Positions 1 through 7,496 of a stretch of DNA of 64,000 nucleotides are shown here, one piece after another. The notes beneath the pieces were generated by a model. That model ran no database searches and was not told where the DNA came from. It saw only the letters and a program-made list of their open reading frames with translations. Position numbers and translations under genes: made by a program. Every line of letters begins with the position of its first letter. Position 1 is the stretch's first letter. This DNA comes from Clostridia bacterium (GTDB lineage: Bacteria; Bacillota; DTU025): positions 62,001 to 126,000 of the forward strand of contig JAYFQW010000042.1 in NCBI GenBank assembly GCA_034926675.1, written 5' to 3'.

Positions 1-1
1 G

Positions 2-1510
2 GCTGTTGTCCTAGTTAGTGTTCTAGGCGTCGTGGCTGCGACGGTGTTTGCTGCAGACGATGCGGTGGCAGGCTTTCCTGACGTGTCGGCTGTTGATCGC
101 TTCGTGGACCAGCAGATGAACAAGCATCGTATCCCGGGCATCTCACTTGTGGTGTTTGAGGACGGTGAGATGATCTATGCCAAGGGCTACGGCACGGCAG
201 GGCATGGGCGGCCCATGACGCCTGATACACCGATGATCATAGGTTCGACGACGAAGTCATTCACAGCGGTCTCCATCCTGCAACTGGTCGAGCAGGGCTT
301 AGTCGACCTTGATTCGCCTGTCAGTGCCTATCTGCCCTGGTTCCGCACGGCGGACCCGGTCGCTTCGACGAGCATTACGACCCGCCATCTATTGAACCAC
401 ACAAGTGGACTCTCTGAGCTCGGTTACAACCGGGTGCTACGTCGCGACGCGACGCTTGAGCAAGGGGTACGTGACCTCCAGCATGCCCGGCTGACTGCGC
501 CTGTGGGGACCACGTTTCAGTATTTCAACCCGAACTACGCGATCCTAGCGCTGATCATCGAAACAGTCAGCGGGCAGTCATATGCGGACTATGTTACCGA
601 ACACATCTTCCGGCCACTGGGGATGATGCACAGCTACGCCGGCAAAGAGGACGCACCGGAGGCGGAGTTGGCTCAGGGGCACAGCAAGCTGTTTGGTTTC
701 CCTGTAGCCCGCCAGCCAATCTTCCGCGCCTACATGCTGGGCGCAGGCTACATCGTCTCAACTGCACACGACTTGAGCCGTTTTCTGATCGCTATGGATA
801 ATGGAGGGGCCCATGACGGCGGCAGGATCTTGTCCTCGAATAGCGTGGCGCTCATGGCGTCGCCTCCTGCCCAAGCTCCGGGCAGTAGCTATGGGATGGG
901 CTGGAGCACTTGGTCACACCGTGGAGAGCCGGTTGGCGGCCATGGAGGCTCCGACGAGGTGTATGCATGTCAGACGGCGTTGCTAAAGGACCGGCATCGC
1001 GGCTATGCTTTGCTCATGAACCAGCAGCACCTCATCGATGGCATGGTAGCCTCCGGCCAGCTTCAGACTGGCATGCTGGACTTGCTCATCGGGCGACAGC
1101 CTGCTGAGGGTGGAATCTCAATGAAGCTGATCGGCATTGCCACGCTTGCGGTCTTCCTGATTTCACTGGTGACTACGGTCCGTTCCTTTGTACGAATGCG
1201 CGGATGGGGCCGCGAAGCCAGGTCTCTCACAGCCCGACAGATGGCGTGGCGAATCGCACAGCGCCTACTGATTCCGGCTCTCACCATAATCGTGTTGTAC
1301 CGGTTCCTCGGCAGCATGATCCTCAGAGAGCCCAGGGCCTGGAATTTCCGAGTTGTGGGAGCTTACTCCATGCCGGATATCGCATTGCTGTTGCTCTTGG
1401 CTATCGTGCCAGACCTAGTGCAGGGCATCTATATGACAGCAGTTGTCATGGTCGATCGCTTCGCCGACTGCGCGGCTCGGCCTGGGGGCGGCGATGCTCG
1501 GAGGCGGTAG
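2..1510 (+). CDS. Serine beta-lactamase-like hydrolase, membrane-anchored (5' end outside window)
   Basis: This is a penicillin-binding-protein/beta-lactamase fold hydrolase (family S12/class C-like) that acts outside the cytoplasmic membrane. Counting from a GTG at 32, the nucleophile motif S72-T-T-K75 follows a hydrophobic stretch, Y164-F-N166 fits the YxN element, and an HGG motif near residue 310 fits the third box. The C-terminal 130 residues hold about three membrane segments. The frame is open from base 2 and encodes a hydrophobic leader (AVVLVSVLGVVAA) that reads as the core of a signal peptide, so the true start probably lies upstream of the window and the gene is partial here. The substrate cannot be told: members include peptidases, esterases and PBP-like proteins. 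Confidence 0.85.
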   Translation, partial: AVVLVSVLGVVAATVFAADDAVAGFPDVSAVDRFVDQQMNKHRIPGISLVVFEDGEMIYAKGYGTAGHGRPMTPDTPMIIGSTTKSFTAVSILQLVEQGLVDLDSPVSAYLPWFRTADPVASTSITTRHLLNHTSGLSELGYNRVLRRDATLEQGVRDLQHARLTAPVGTTFQYFNPNYAILALIIETVSGQSYADYVTEHIFRPLGMMHSYAGKEDAPEAELAQGHSKLFGFPVARQPIFRAYMLGAGYIVSTAHDLSRFLIAMDNGGAHDGGRILSSNSVALMASPPAQAPGSSYGMGWSTWSHRGEPVGGHGGSDEVYACQTALLKDRHRGYALLMNQQHLIDGMVASGQLQTGMLDLLIGRQPAEGGISMKLIGIATLAVFLISLVTTVRSFVRMRGWGREARSLTARQMAWRIAQRLLIPALTIIVLYRFLGSMILREPRAWNFRVVGAYSMPDIALLLLLAIVPDLVQGIYMTAVVMVDRFADCAARPGGGDARRR

Positions 1511-1621
1511 CAGCTGCGTGTGTGGAGGCGGCGGAGCCGCGATAGGGCCCCGCTGACACGCACATGTGTTGGGCGGGACGCGGCATGTGCTGGGACTGGG
1601 CAGGGGATAGCTAGACCTGGG

Positions 1622-3676
1622 CTACTGCTCGAGCCCCAGGCTTGATGTCGTCTCAACCCTTGGCCCCGCTACCGAACCAAAGTTGCCCGATGTCTCGAGG
1701 GATTGACCCGCCGACAGCGGTCCAAGGCCTGTCTTCGCCCCGAGCTCGCCTTTGTCGGTCCAGCCGATGAAATCGCCGTCGCTGTCAAAACGGAGCGTTA
1801 CGCCGCCTTTGGCAGACAGTTCTCCCTTAATCGGACCAACTCCGGCTCCCGCCTTGGCTCCTACTAGTACGGAGATCTCCGACTCGCCCGTCTTGAAATT
1901 TTGCTTGTAGGCGCCGCCAACCCCTGCGAGGAACTCGAGCTCCCAACTATCGCAATCCACGGCGAATGACGCGGGGCCAATGCCGAATGTCAGTTTGTCC
2001 TTGAGTCCGCACTTCTTCGCTTCCTTCTTGGGCACGGTCAGTTCGCCGATGGGCTGTGGCTTGAACTGGCTTAGGTCTTCGTTTTTGTCGGCTATAGGAG
2101 CGATGTAATCGGCAAGCGCGTAAGCCTGGGGGAGTGTGGAGAAATCCAGGGCCAGAGGCAAGAAAGACGAGTATACAGTCAGCTCCCGGATCTCGTTGAC
2201 GTAGTCAATCACGTCTTGATCGTATATGCCGGCAGTCACCTCATCCGACATCTTCCAGTACTCCAGGAGCAGGGATTTCAGACGGCCATAGGAGTCAAGA
2301 GTGAGATCTCTCCATGCGTAGAAATGTGAGTCGGCGATCTGCCCGCCCATCTTGTTGATGGTCTGTGCCAGCACCTTGGCTTCGTATACCTGGTTTGCCA
2401 TGATCTTGAGCTCTAGCTGCTTGTACTGCCCGCCTTCCTTGAGCTCGGTCATCTCGCGCTCGTACCGCTCGTCAATCTCTCTGCGGCGTGCACCACTTCT
2501 TGTGAGCTCTTGCGCGATCATGTCTGCATAGTAGTCGTTTACCAACTCCAGCATGAAGAGCTTCTGCCCATACTGGGGCTTTAGCTGTATGCCTTGCGGA
2601 AGGCTGCTGGGCGAGTCGCCTGCCCATTCGCCGTCGTCTTCCCATCCGTCATCTTCCCATCCGTCATCAGCCCAATCGTCGCCACCAGACGGCGAATCGC
2701 CGGACATCTCACCGAACATGTCGCCCATACCTTCGGCCAGCTCTTCCGGGTGATACTGGGCCGCGAACATTAGGGCTCCGAAGAGACCTTTGTCGATGAT
2801 CTGCTGAGCCAAGGGCTGGAGGCTAGGCGCTGTGGACAAGAACGCCATGCGACTGTCCCACTTGGGGAGAGTGGGCAGTATCAGCTTGTCGGCCTGGGGT
2901 CTGGAGCCATCTCCGCCCTGATCCTGTGAACCGTCCCCATTTTGAGAGTCGGTCGTCTCCTCGTTCAGGATTGCGTCCGAGAAAGGCCTGCCAACTGACC
3001 CTCCGCATCCTTTCGCTCCTATGTACACCTGGCGCATCGACGGCACAAAGCCCGTGCGAGCGGCTTTGGCTAGCTCAGCCATGGCCAGGTTGCCGTTGCC
3101 CCGTTTGACCCAAATGATGCTCATGCCATAGTGAGCGGCATCGGAATCAGGATCATAGACAATGGCTTTGCTGTAGGCAACCTCCGCTTCATGGAGCATG
3201 CCTTTGTCGAGATACGAGTTGCCCAGGTTGGTCAGGATCACCGGCGAGTAGGGCGCAAGATCATTGGCGTGCAGTAGCGCGGCGATGGAGTCGTCGAGTC
3301 GCCCGATGGATCGAAGTATGGTTGCGAAGTTGTTGACGATCAGAGGATCGTCAGGCGCAGATTGAGCTGCGGCGGAGGCGAGGACGATGGGCATATGCTG
3401 GGATGAAGCCGTGGCTGAGATGATCACAGCCGCCGAGGAGGCCTCTCTAGCGCTTTCCAGTGTCCCCGCCTCGGCTGCACCTAACATTGCGATCCGGTCA
3501 TCTACATGCGGCCTCTCGTCCGGCTCAAGCTTGTCATAGTGCTCGTTCAGCAATCTCTGAGCCAGTGCGGTGACGTCTCCCTCTGAAGAGCCCTGCCAGG
3601 TGTTTGCCTGTGTACCTGCTGTGACAAGACAACATATGGCACACGCAATGGCGATGGTTCTAGCAATCCATCTCAT
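1622..3676 (-). CDS. Secreted TPR-repeat protein with acidic Trp-rich repeat
   Basis: Function is unknown. The chosen ATG at 3676 has GAGG 5 bases upstream and opens a clean signal peptide (MRWIARTIAIACAICCLVTA); an in-frame upstream start would add 17 residues without a leader. About residues 90-200 hold two to three tetratricopeptide repeats with typical phrases such as NLGNSYLDKGMLHEAEVAY. A low-complexity acidic stretch follows, with WADDGWEDDGWEDDGEW repeated from the DNA unit near 2635-2670. The last 130 residues are rich in alternating Gly and beta-strand patterns (GAKAGAGVGPIKGELSAKGG), suggesting a beta-structured tail. It is probably an envelope scaffold protein. No neighbour clearly shares an operon with it. 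Confidence 0.75.
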   Translation of the reverse strand: MRWIARTIAIACAICCLVTAGTQANTWQGSSEGDVTALAQRLLNEHYDKLEPDERPHVDDRIAMLGAAEAGTLESAREASSAAVIISATASSQHMPIVLASAAAQSAPDDPLIVNNFATILRSIGRLDDSIAALLHANDLAPYSPVILTNLGNSYLDKGMLHEAEVAYSKAIVYDPDSDAAHYGMSIIWVKRGNGNLAMAELAKAARTGFVPSMRQVYIGAKGCGGSVGRPFSDAILNEETTDSQNGDGSQDQGGDGSRPQADKLILPTLPKWDSRMAFLSTAPSLQPLAQQIIDKGLFGALMFAAQYHPEELAEGMGDMFGEMSGDSPSGGDDWADDGWEDDGWEDDGEWAGDSPSSLPQGIQLKPQYGQKLFMLELVNDYYADMIAQELTRSGARRREIDERYEREMTELKEGGQYKQLELKIMANQVYEAKVLAQTINKMGGQIADSHFYAWRDLTLDSYGRLKSLLLEYWKMSDEVTAGIYDQDVIDYVNEIRELTVYSSFLPLALDFSTLPQAYALADYIAPIADKNEDLSQFKPQPIGELTVPKKEAKKCGLKDKLTFGIGPASFAVDCDSWELEFLAGVGGAYKQNFKTGESEISVLVGAKAGAGVGPIKGELSAKGGVTLRFDSDGDFIGWTDKGELGAKTGLGPLSAGQSLETSGNFGSVAGPRVETTSSLGLEQ

Positions 3677-3899
3677 GTTGTCCTCTGCACCTCCATCTGT
3701 GAACGCACGCGAGCATGCGTTCGGCACAAGCGAATAGTCGTTTCATTCGTGCAGAGACGGGCTACTTCCTTCTCGCCTGCCAACCCCGTTGGGCTTGCCG
3801 GCATATCCCATCACCTGTGGGCTTTCCGTAAGGCTCTTGACGGAGCCTGCAGAAGTCTTGCAATGTCAACTACCTTGGCGAGACCAGCTCAATGCGCCC

Positions 3900-4619
3900 T
3901 CAATTCCTCGTGAGGAACTTCTCGACTAGGAAGCTACGCATTGCCTCGAAAGTCTCGGTTATGCTCTCCACCGTGCCCGGCATGTGGCCATCGGCAGGCA
4001 AGTAGACTACATGGGGTGGATTACCCGCTTCTGTCAGCTCTTTGATGGCCCGTATGTTCTGGCTGGGGTATACTGCATCGTCATTGCCTGAATAGACGAT
4101 AAGGATGGGGGACTTGAGCGAGTCAACATAGCTTGATGGCGACAGTACCCGGGCTAGCTCGGTATGGGGCTCGGGCGCGGAGCACTTGTGGTAGTCCGGG
4201 ACGGGAGCGCCGTCTGTGAGTTCGACGCCCAGGTCGGTCCAGTCCCATACCCCCATCAGGGAAATGACTGCCTTGTAGGTGTCCGGATGGACTGCCGCCT
4301 GGTAGAACGAGATGTGCCCTCCGTAGGAGTGCCCCATAATGCCAATGCATTCGGGATCCGCGATTCCGTTCTCTATAGCCCACTGAACGCTTTCGAAAAC
4401 ATCCTGCTGTGGCAGGAGCATGTTCTGGCTCGCGGTGTCGGTGTACTCGTTGCCATATCCGCTGGAGAACCGAAAGTCTACCGAGAACACCGCTGTCCCC
4501 AGGTTTGAGGCCAGCAGCGCGTGCTCATTTGGGGTCCACACGAATCTGGCCTGGGGCCCTCCATGGACATTGATCGTAAGCGTCAAATAGCGCCCACCTG
4601 GAGCTATGCCGGCGAGCAT
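3900..4619 (-). pseudogene. S9 prolyl oligopeptidase family, C-terminal catalytic domain truncated by IS66
   Basis: Only the alpha/beta-hydrolase domain of an S9 (acylaminoacyl/prolyl oligopeptidase) serine peptidase remains. The triad is intact: Ser in GHSYGG, Asp in GNDDAVYP, His in DGHMPG, and the family's NVHGGPQAR entry to the domain is present. Family members normally carry a beta-propeller of several hundred residues before this domain. Here native sequence stops at 4575, exactly at the IS66 inverted repeat, and the reading frame runs on into the IS to a start at 4619. No propeller-coding sequence is seen on the far side of the IS. The fragment is most likely non-functional, although the catalytic domain could still fold if expressed. 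Confidence 0.8.
4576..4597 (+). repeat. IS66 left terminal inverted repeat
   Basis: Twenty-two bases starting GTAAGCGTC are repeated in inverted orientation at 7239-7260 with no mismatch. After one mismatch the next three bases (TGG) also match. Confidence 0.92.
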
Positions 4620-4624
4620 GCGAT

Positions 4625-4658
4625 AATCCCCCTTGAGAATACCGATTCTAGGGGGATT
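4625..4658 (+). promoter_or_regulatory. Hairpin sequestering the tnpA ribosome binding site
   Basis: AATCCCCC (4625-4632) pairs perfectly with GGGGGATT (4651-4658), and inside it AGAAT (4636-4640) pairs with ATTCT (4645-4649). The 3' arm contains the Shine-Dalgarno sequence (GGGGGA) of tnpA, whose ATG is at 4664. In an mRNA coming from outside the element this would hide the RBS, a known way for insertion sequences to avoid being expressed by read-through transcription. The structure is directly visible; the role is inferred. Confidence 0.6.
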
Positions 4659-4663
4659 TGCTT

Positions 4664-4972
4664 ATGCCCGAGACGCTATCGAGTGCGAAATGGAGACCCA
4701 TAGTCGATGAGTTCCTGGCCAGCGGGCATACCGTCAGCGCATGGTCCAGGGAACACGGCGTCAACAGCAGGCGGCTATACTACTGGATCGCGAAATTCAG
4801 GGAGGACTCGCGGCTCGCGGAGCAGACTCGGTGGCTGCAACTGCAGACGGGCGAACCGCCTGTTTCGGATTGCGCCTTTGAGGTTAGGGTAGGCAATGCG
4901 ACCATCGTTGTAAAGCCGGGTTTTGATCCGGAGGCGCTCACAGACATAGTGAGGGCGCTCGAGCAATGTTAG
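4664..4972 (+). CDS. tnpA: IS66 TnpA accessory protein
   Basis: A 102-residue IS66 TnpA-type protein. The N-terminal half is a helix-turn-helix of the transposase_8/IS66 ORFA type (KWRPIVDEFLASGHTVSAWSR, then RRLYYWIAKFR). It is required with TnpB and TnpC for IS66 transposition in the family. The ATG at 4664 lies 7 bases after AGGGGGA; a TTG at 4658 would overlap that RBS and is rejected. Its stop overlaps the tnpB start (4966), suggesting translational coupling. The RBS lies in the hairpin at 4625-4658. Confidence 0.88.
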   Translation: MPETLSSAKWRPIVDEFLASGHTVSAWSREHGVNSRRLYYWIAKFREDSRLAEQTRWLQLQTGEPPVSDCAFEVRVGNATIVVKPGFDPEALTDIVRALEQC

Positions 4973-5322
4973 CCGAGTCCGATGCTCGGCGCGTGTATCT
5001 GGCTTGCGGCAACACCGATTTGCGCAAGTCGATTGATGGGTTAGCCGCGCTCGTCAAGGAAGGCTTCGATCTTGATCCTTTCTCGCCTTGCCTGTTCGTT
5101 TTCTGCAACCGCAGGCGGGATAAGATCAAGATATTGGAGTGGGACCACAACGGTTTTTGGCTGTACTACCGCCGCCTTGAGAAGGGGAGGTTCAGATGGC
5201 CCTCTGATCCTGGCGCCGGCGCGATGGCGGTTACCCGGCGCGAGCTGCGTTGGCTGTTGGACGGGCTGTCGCTTACGCAGAAAAGGGCCCACCCGGCCGT
5301 GACGGCCAGGACAGTGCTGTAA
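4966..5322 (+). CDS. tnpB: IS66 TnpB (Orf2) accessory protein
   Basis: A 118-residue IS66 Orf2/TnpB protein with the conserved family phrases YLACGNTDLRKSIDGLA, LFVFCNRRRDKIKIL and GFWLYYRRLEKGRF. It is full length for the family. It overlaps tnpA by 7 bases and is followed by tnpC after about 80 bases. Its biochemical role is not established, but it is needed for efficient transposition in studied IS66 members. Confidence 0.9.
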   Translation: MLAESDARRVYLACGNTDLRKSIDGLAALVKEGFDLDPFSPCLFVFCNRRRDKIKILEWDHNGFWLYYRRLEKGRFRWPSDPGAGAMAVTRRELRWLLDGLSLTQKRAHPAVTARTVL

Positions 5323-5401
5323 AGTCCGCGGCGCAAGAGTTTTCTTCGGGGAGGGAGCCAAGGCAGCAGGTACTGGGCGACGGATATCGAATACATAGAG
5401 T

Positions 5402-7042
5402 ATGAATGATGCAACCGCTGCAACAACCAATGAAATAGCCCATCTCAAGAGCCTGGTTGACCAGCTGGTACGGCAGAATGCGGAGCTGGCCGCCCAGATT
5501 GCGCGGTATGCTGAGCTTAACGCCCTTGTTGAGCGGCTGAGGCAGGAAAACGCCGAGCTGGCTGCCAAGGTTAGGTGGTATGAGGAACAGTTCCGCCTGA
5601 GCCAACAGCGCCGGTTCGGAGTTTCCAGCGAGAGGACCGACCCCGATCAGCCGCGGCTTTTCAATGAAGCCGAGGCGGTAGCCGATCCCCTTCTGCCCGA
5701 GCCCACTGTAGAGAAGATCACTTACGAGCGCCGCAAGCAGAAGGGTCGTCGCGAGGCCATGCTCGCGAACCTCCCCGTAGAGACGGTGGAATACCGGCTT
5801 CTCGAAGAAGAGCAGGTATGTCCTCAGTGCGGAGGCCCCATGCATGAGATGCGCGTCGAAACGAGGGAGGAACTCAAAGTCATCCCCGCTCAGGTCAAGC
5901 TCGTAAGGCATGAGCGCCAAGTGTACGCTTGCCGCAATTGCCAGCGGAATGAAGAGAGAACGCCCATCGTGACGGCGCCCATGCCCAACCCTGTTATCAA
6001 GAACAGCCTGGCATCTCCCTCCGCCGTGGCCTACATCATGGATCAGAAGTACGGGAACGGTCTTCCGCTGTACCGCCTGGAGCAGCAGTTGGAGCGAATA
6101 GGGGTCAAGCTTTCTCGACAGACGACGGCCAACTGGATGATCTACAGCTCCGAACACTGGCTGGAACCGATGTATGAAAGGATGCATGACCTGCTCAAAG
6201 GGCACGACGTCCTACACGCCGATGAGACCACGGTGCAGGTGCTTCATGAACCTGGCCGAGATCCCGAGTCGAAGTCGTACATGTGGGTTTACCTTACTGG
6301 CAGATACGATTCGCCCATCGTGCTCTACGACTACCAGGAAACGAGGGCCGGCTGCCATCCGAAGGACTTCCTTTCTGGATTTAGAGGCTATCTTCATGTA
6401 GATGGTTACTCCGGCTACCACGGAATACCCGGCGTAACGTTGGTGGGCTGTTGGGCCCATGAACGACGCAAGTGGGATGAAGCGCTAAAGGCGCTGCCGG
6501 CCCAGAACCGCGGTGCGCCGGTAGCTGCAAAGGAAGGGCTGGAGTTCTGCAACCGCCTGTTTGCTATTGAGCGCGATTTGCAGGATGCTTCCCCGGACGA
6601 GCGCTATCAAGCCCGCCTGAAGCGTAGTCGACCAGCGCTGGACGCTTTCTTGGCATGGCTTCATGACCAGGAACTGAAAGCATTGCCCAAGAGCGCCTTG
6701 GGGCAGGCAGTCGCATACAGCCTTGGCCAATGGGATAACCTTGAGGCGTTCATGCTGGACGGTCGCCTCGAGATCAGCAACAACCGAGCCGAGCGGGCGA
6801 TTAAGCCGTTTGTGATCGGAAGGAAAAACTGGCTGTTTGCCAATACGCCGCAAGGGGCAAGGGCCAGCGGAGTGATTTACAGCATCGTGGAAACAGCGAA
6901 GCAGAACAAACTGAACCCGTTTGCCTACCTCTGCTACCTGTTCGAGAGGATGCCGAACATCGACATCAAGGACCCGGTTGCCATCGACGAGCTGCTTCCG
7001 TTCTCTCCATCCTTGCCGAACGCCTGCAGAACAGGCCGCTAA
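5402..7042 (+). CDS. tnpC: IS66 TnpC transposase (DDE)
   Basis: A 546-residue IS66 transposase. The first 70 residues form a leucine-rich coiled coil. A zinc-binding segment follows with CPQCGG and CRNCQR. The DDE catalytic core is visible: Asp in VLHADETT, Asp in YLHVDGYSGY, and Glu in ISNNRAERAIKPF. The length is typical and no frameshift is seen, so the element may be active. The terminator hairpin at 7060-7088 follows the stop codon. Confidence 0.95.
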   Translation: MNDATAATTNEIAHLKSLVDQLVRQNAELAAQIARYAELNALVERLRQENAELAAKVRWYEEQFRLSQQRRFGVSSERTDPDQPRLFNEAEAVADPLLPEPTVEKITYERRKQKGRREAMLANLPVETVEYRLLEEEQVCPQCGGPMHEMRVETREELKVIPAQVKLVRHERQVYACRNCQRNEERTPIVTAPMPNPVIKNSLASPSAVAYIMDQKYGNGLPLYRLEQQLERIGVKLSRQTTANWMIYSSEHWLEPMYERMHDLLKGHDVLHADETTVQVLHEPGRDPESKSYMWVYLTGRYDSPIVLYDYQETRAGCHPKDFLSGFRGYLHVDGYSGYHGIPGVTLVGCWAHERRKWDEALKALPAQNRGAPVAAKEGLEFCNRLFAIERDLQDASPDERYQARLKRSRPALDAFLAWLHDQELKALPKSALGQAVAYSLGQWDNLEAFMLDGRLEISNNRAERAIKPFVIGRKNWLFANTPQGARASGVIYSIVETAKQNKLNPFAYLCYLFERMPNIDIKDPVAIDELLPFSPSLPNACRTGR

Positions 7043-7059
7043 CAGCACAGGCGTGATCA

Positions 7060-7088
7060 AGCCCCCACCGGATAGCCGCGTGGGGGCT
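7060..7088 (+). terminator. Intrinsic terminator after tnpC
   Basis: AGCCCCCAC (7060-7068) pairs perfectly with GTGGGGGCT (7080-7088) across an 11-base loop and is followed by GTTTT. It lies 17 bases after the tnpC stop, inside the IS. Confidence 0.75.
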
Positions 7089-7238
7089 GTTTTGCGCTTC
7101 TGCTCGACTTCCGTCCAGATCTAGGCCAATGCGGAGCGCCGCGGCCCGCGCAGACACATACGGGGGTATCTCATCGGGGGCCATCACAGACGGCAGTCCG
7201 CTGATCGGGCCTATGCCCTTCAAGACGCAGATTGCCAT

Positions 7239-7260
7239 GTGGGCGCTATTTGACGCTTAC
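7239..7260 (-). repeat. IS66 right terminal inverted repeat
   Basis: Perfect 22-base inverted copy of 4576-4597, ending CGCTTAC at 7260. It marks the right boundary of the element; 170 bases of non-coding sequence separate it from the tnpC terminator. Confidence 0.92.
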
Positions 7261-7496
7261 GTTTGGCCGACATTGACAGCCTGCGGGCCCGGAATCTTGA
7301 GAACCACGGAGTCGCATCAGCGGCTGTAAACGGCGTGCGAGACGTTGCCTTCCGCGATCCAAGCCAATGCCACGGCAATGCCCCAGGTACAGAGTACCTA
7401 ACGAGCGCGCGGCAGTATCCATTCCATCCACATTGACCGCTGGCGTCAGCTCGGGATCCATTGTGGAACTGACTCGCCAGCTCCCTGTGTAGTTAG
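7261..7496 (-). other. Non-coding remnant between IS66 and the giant barrel gene
   Basis: No intact gene is present. On the minus strand one frame reads a hydrophobic stretch (CTWGIAVALAWIAEGNV), a TGA stop, then DSVVLKIPGPQAVNVGQT, ending at the IS boundary. The last phrase resembles the start of a beta-sandwich domain of a surface protein, so this may be the scar of a gene broken by the IS. It does not look like the missing S9 propeller. Confidence 0.35.

Larger units (their letters stand above)
4576..7260 (+). mobile_element. IS66-family insertion sequence, complete
   Basis: The 2685-bp element has perfect 22-bp terminal inverted repeats beginning GTAAGCGTCAAATAG (4576-4597 and the complement at 7239-7260); GTAA ends are the IS66 hallmark. 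It carries the standard tnpA, tnpB and tnpC genes in order on the plus strand, all full length. The 8 bases outside each end differ (cattgatc on the left, gtttggcc on the right), so the usual 8-bp target duplication is missing. This suggests rearrangement or deletion next to the element after insertion. The element truncates an S9 peptidase gene on its left. Confidence 0.93.

Noticed and set aside
4563-7276. GACATTGA near both ends of the IS66 as a target duplication
   Set aside because: The two copies are at different distances from the inverted repeats (3 bases on the left, 8 on the right), so they cannot be the duplicated target.
7261-7496. Missing 5' half of the S9 peptidase beyond the IS
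   Set aside because: The short readable phrases do not resemble an S9 propeller, the region is only 236 bases, and the expected 8-bp duplication is missing.
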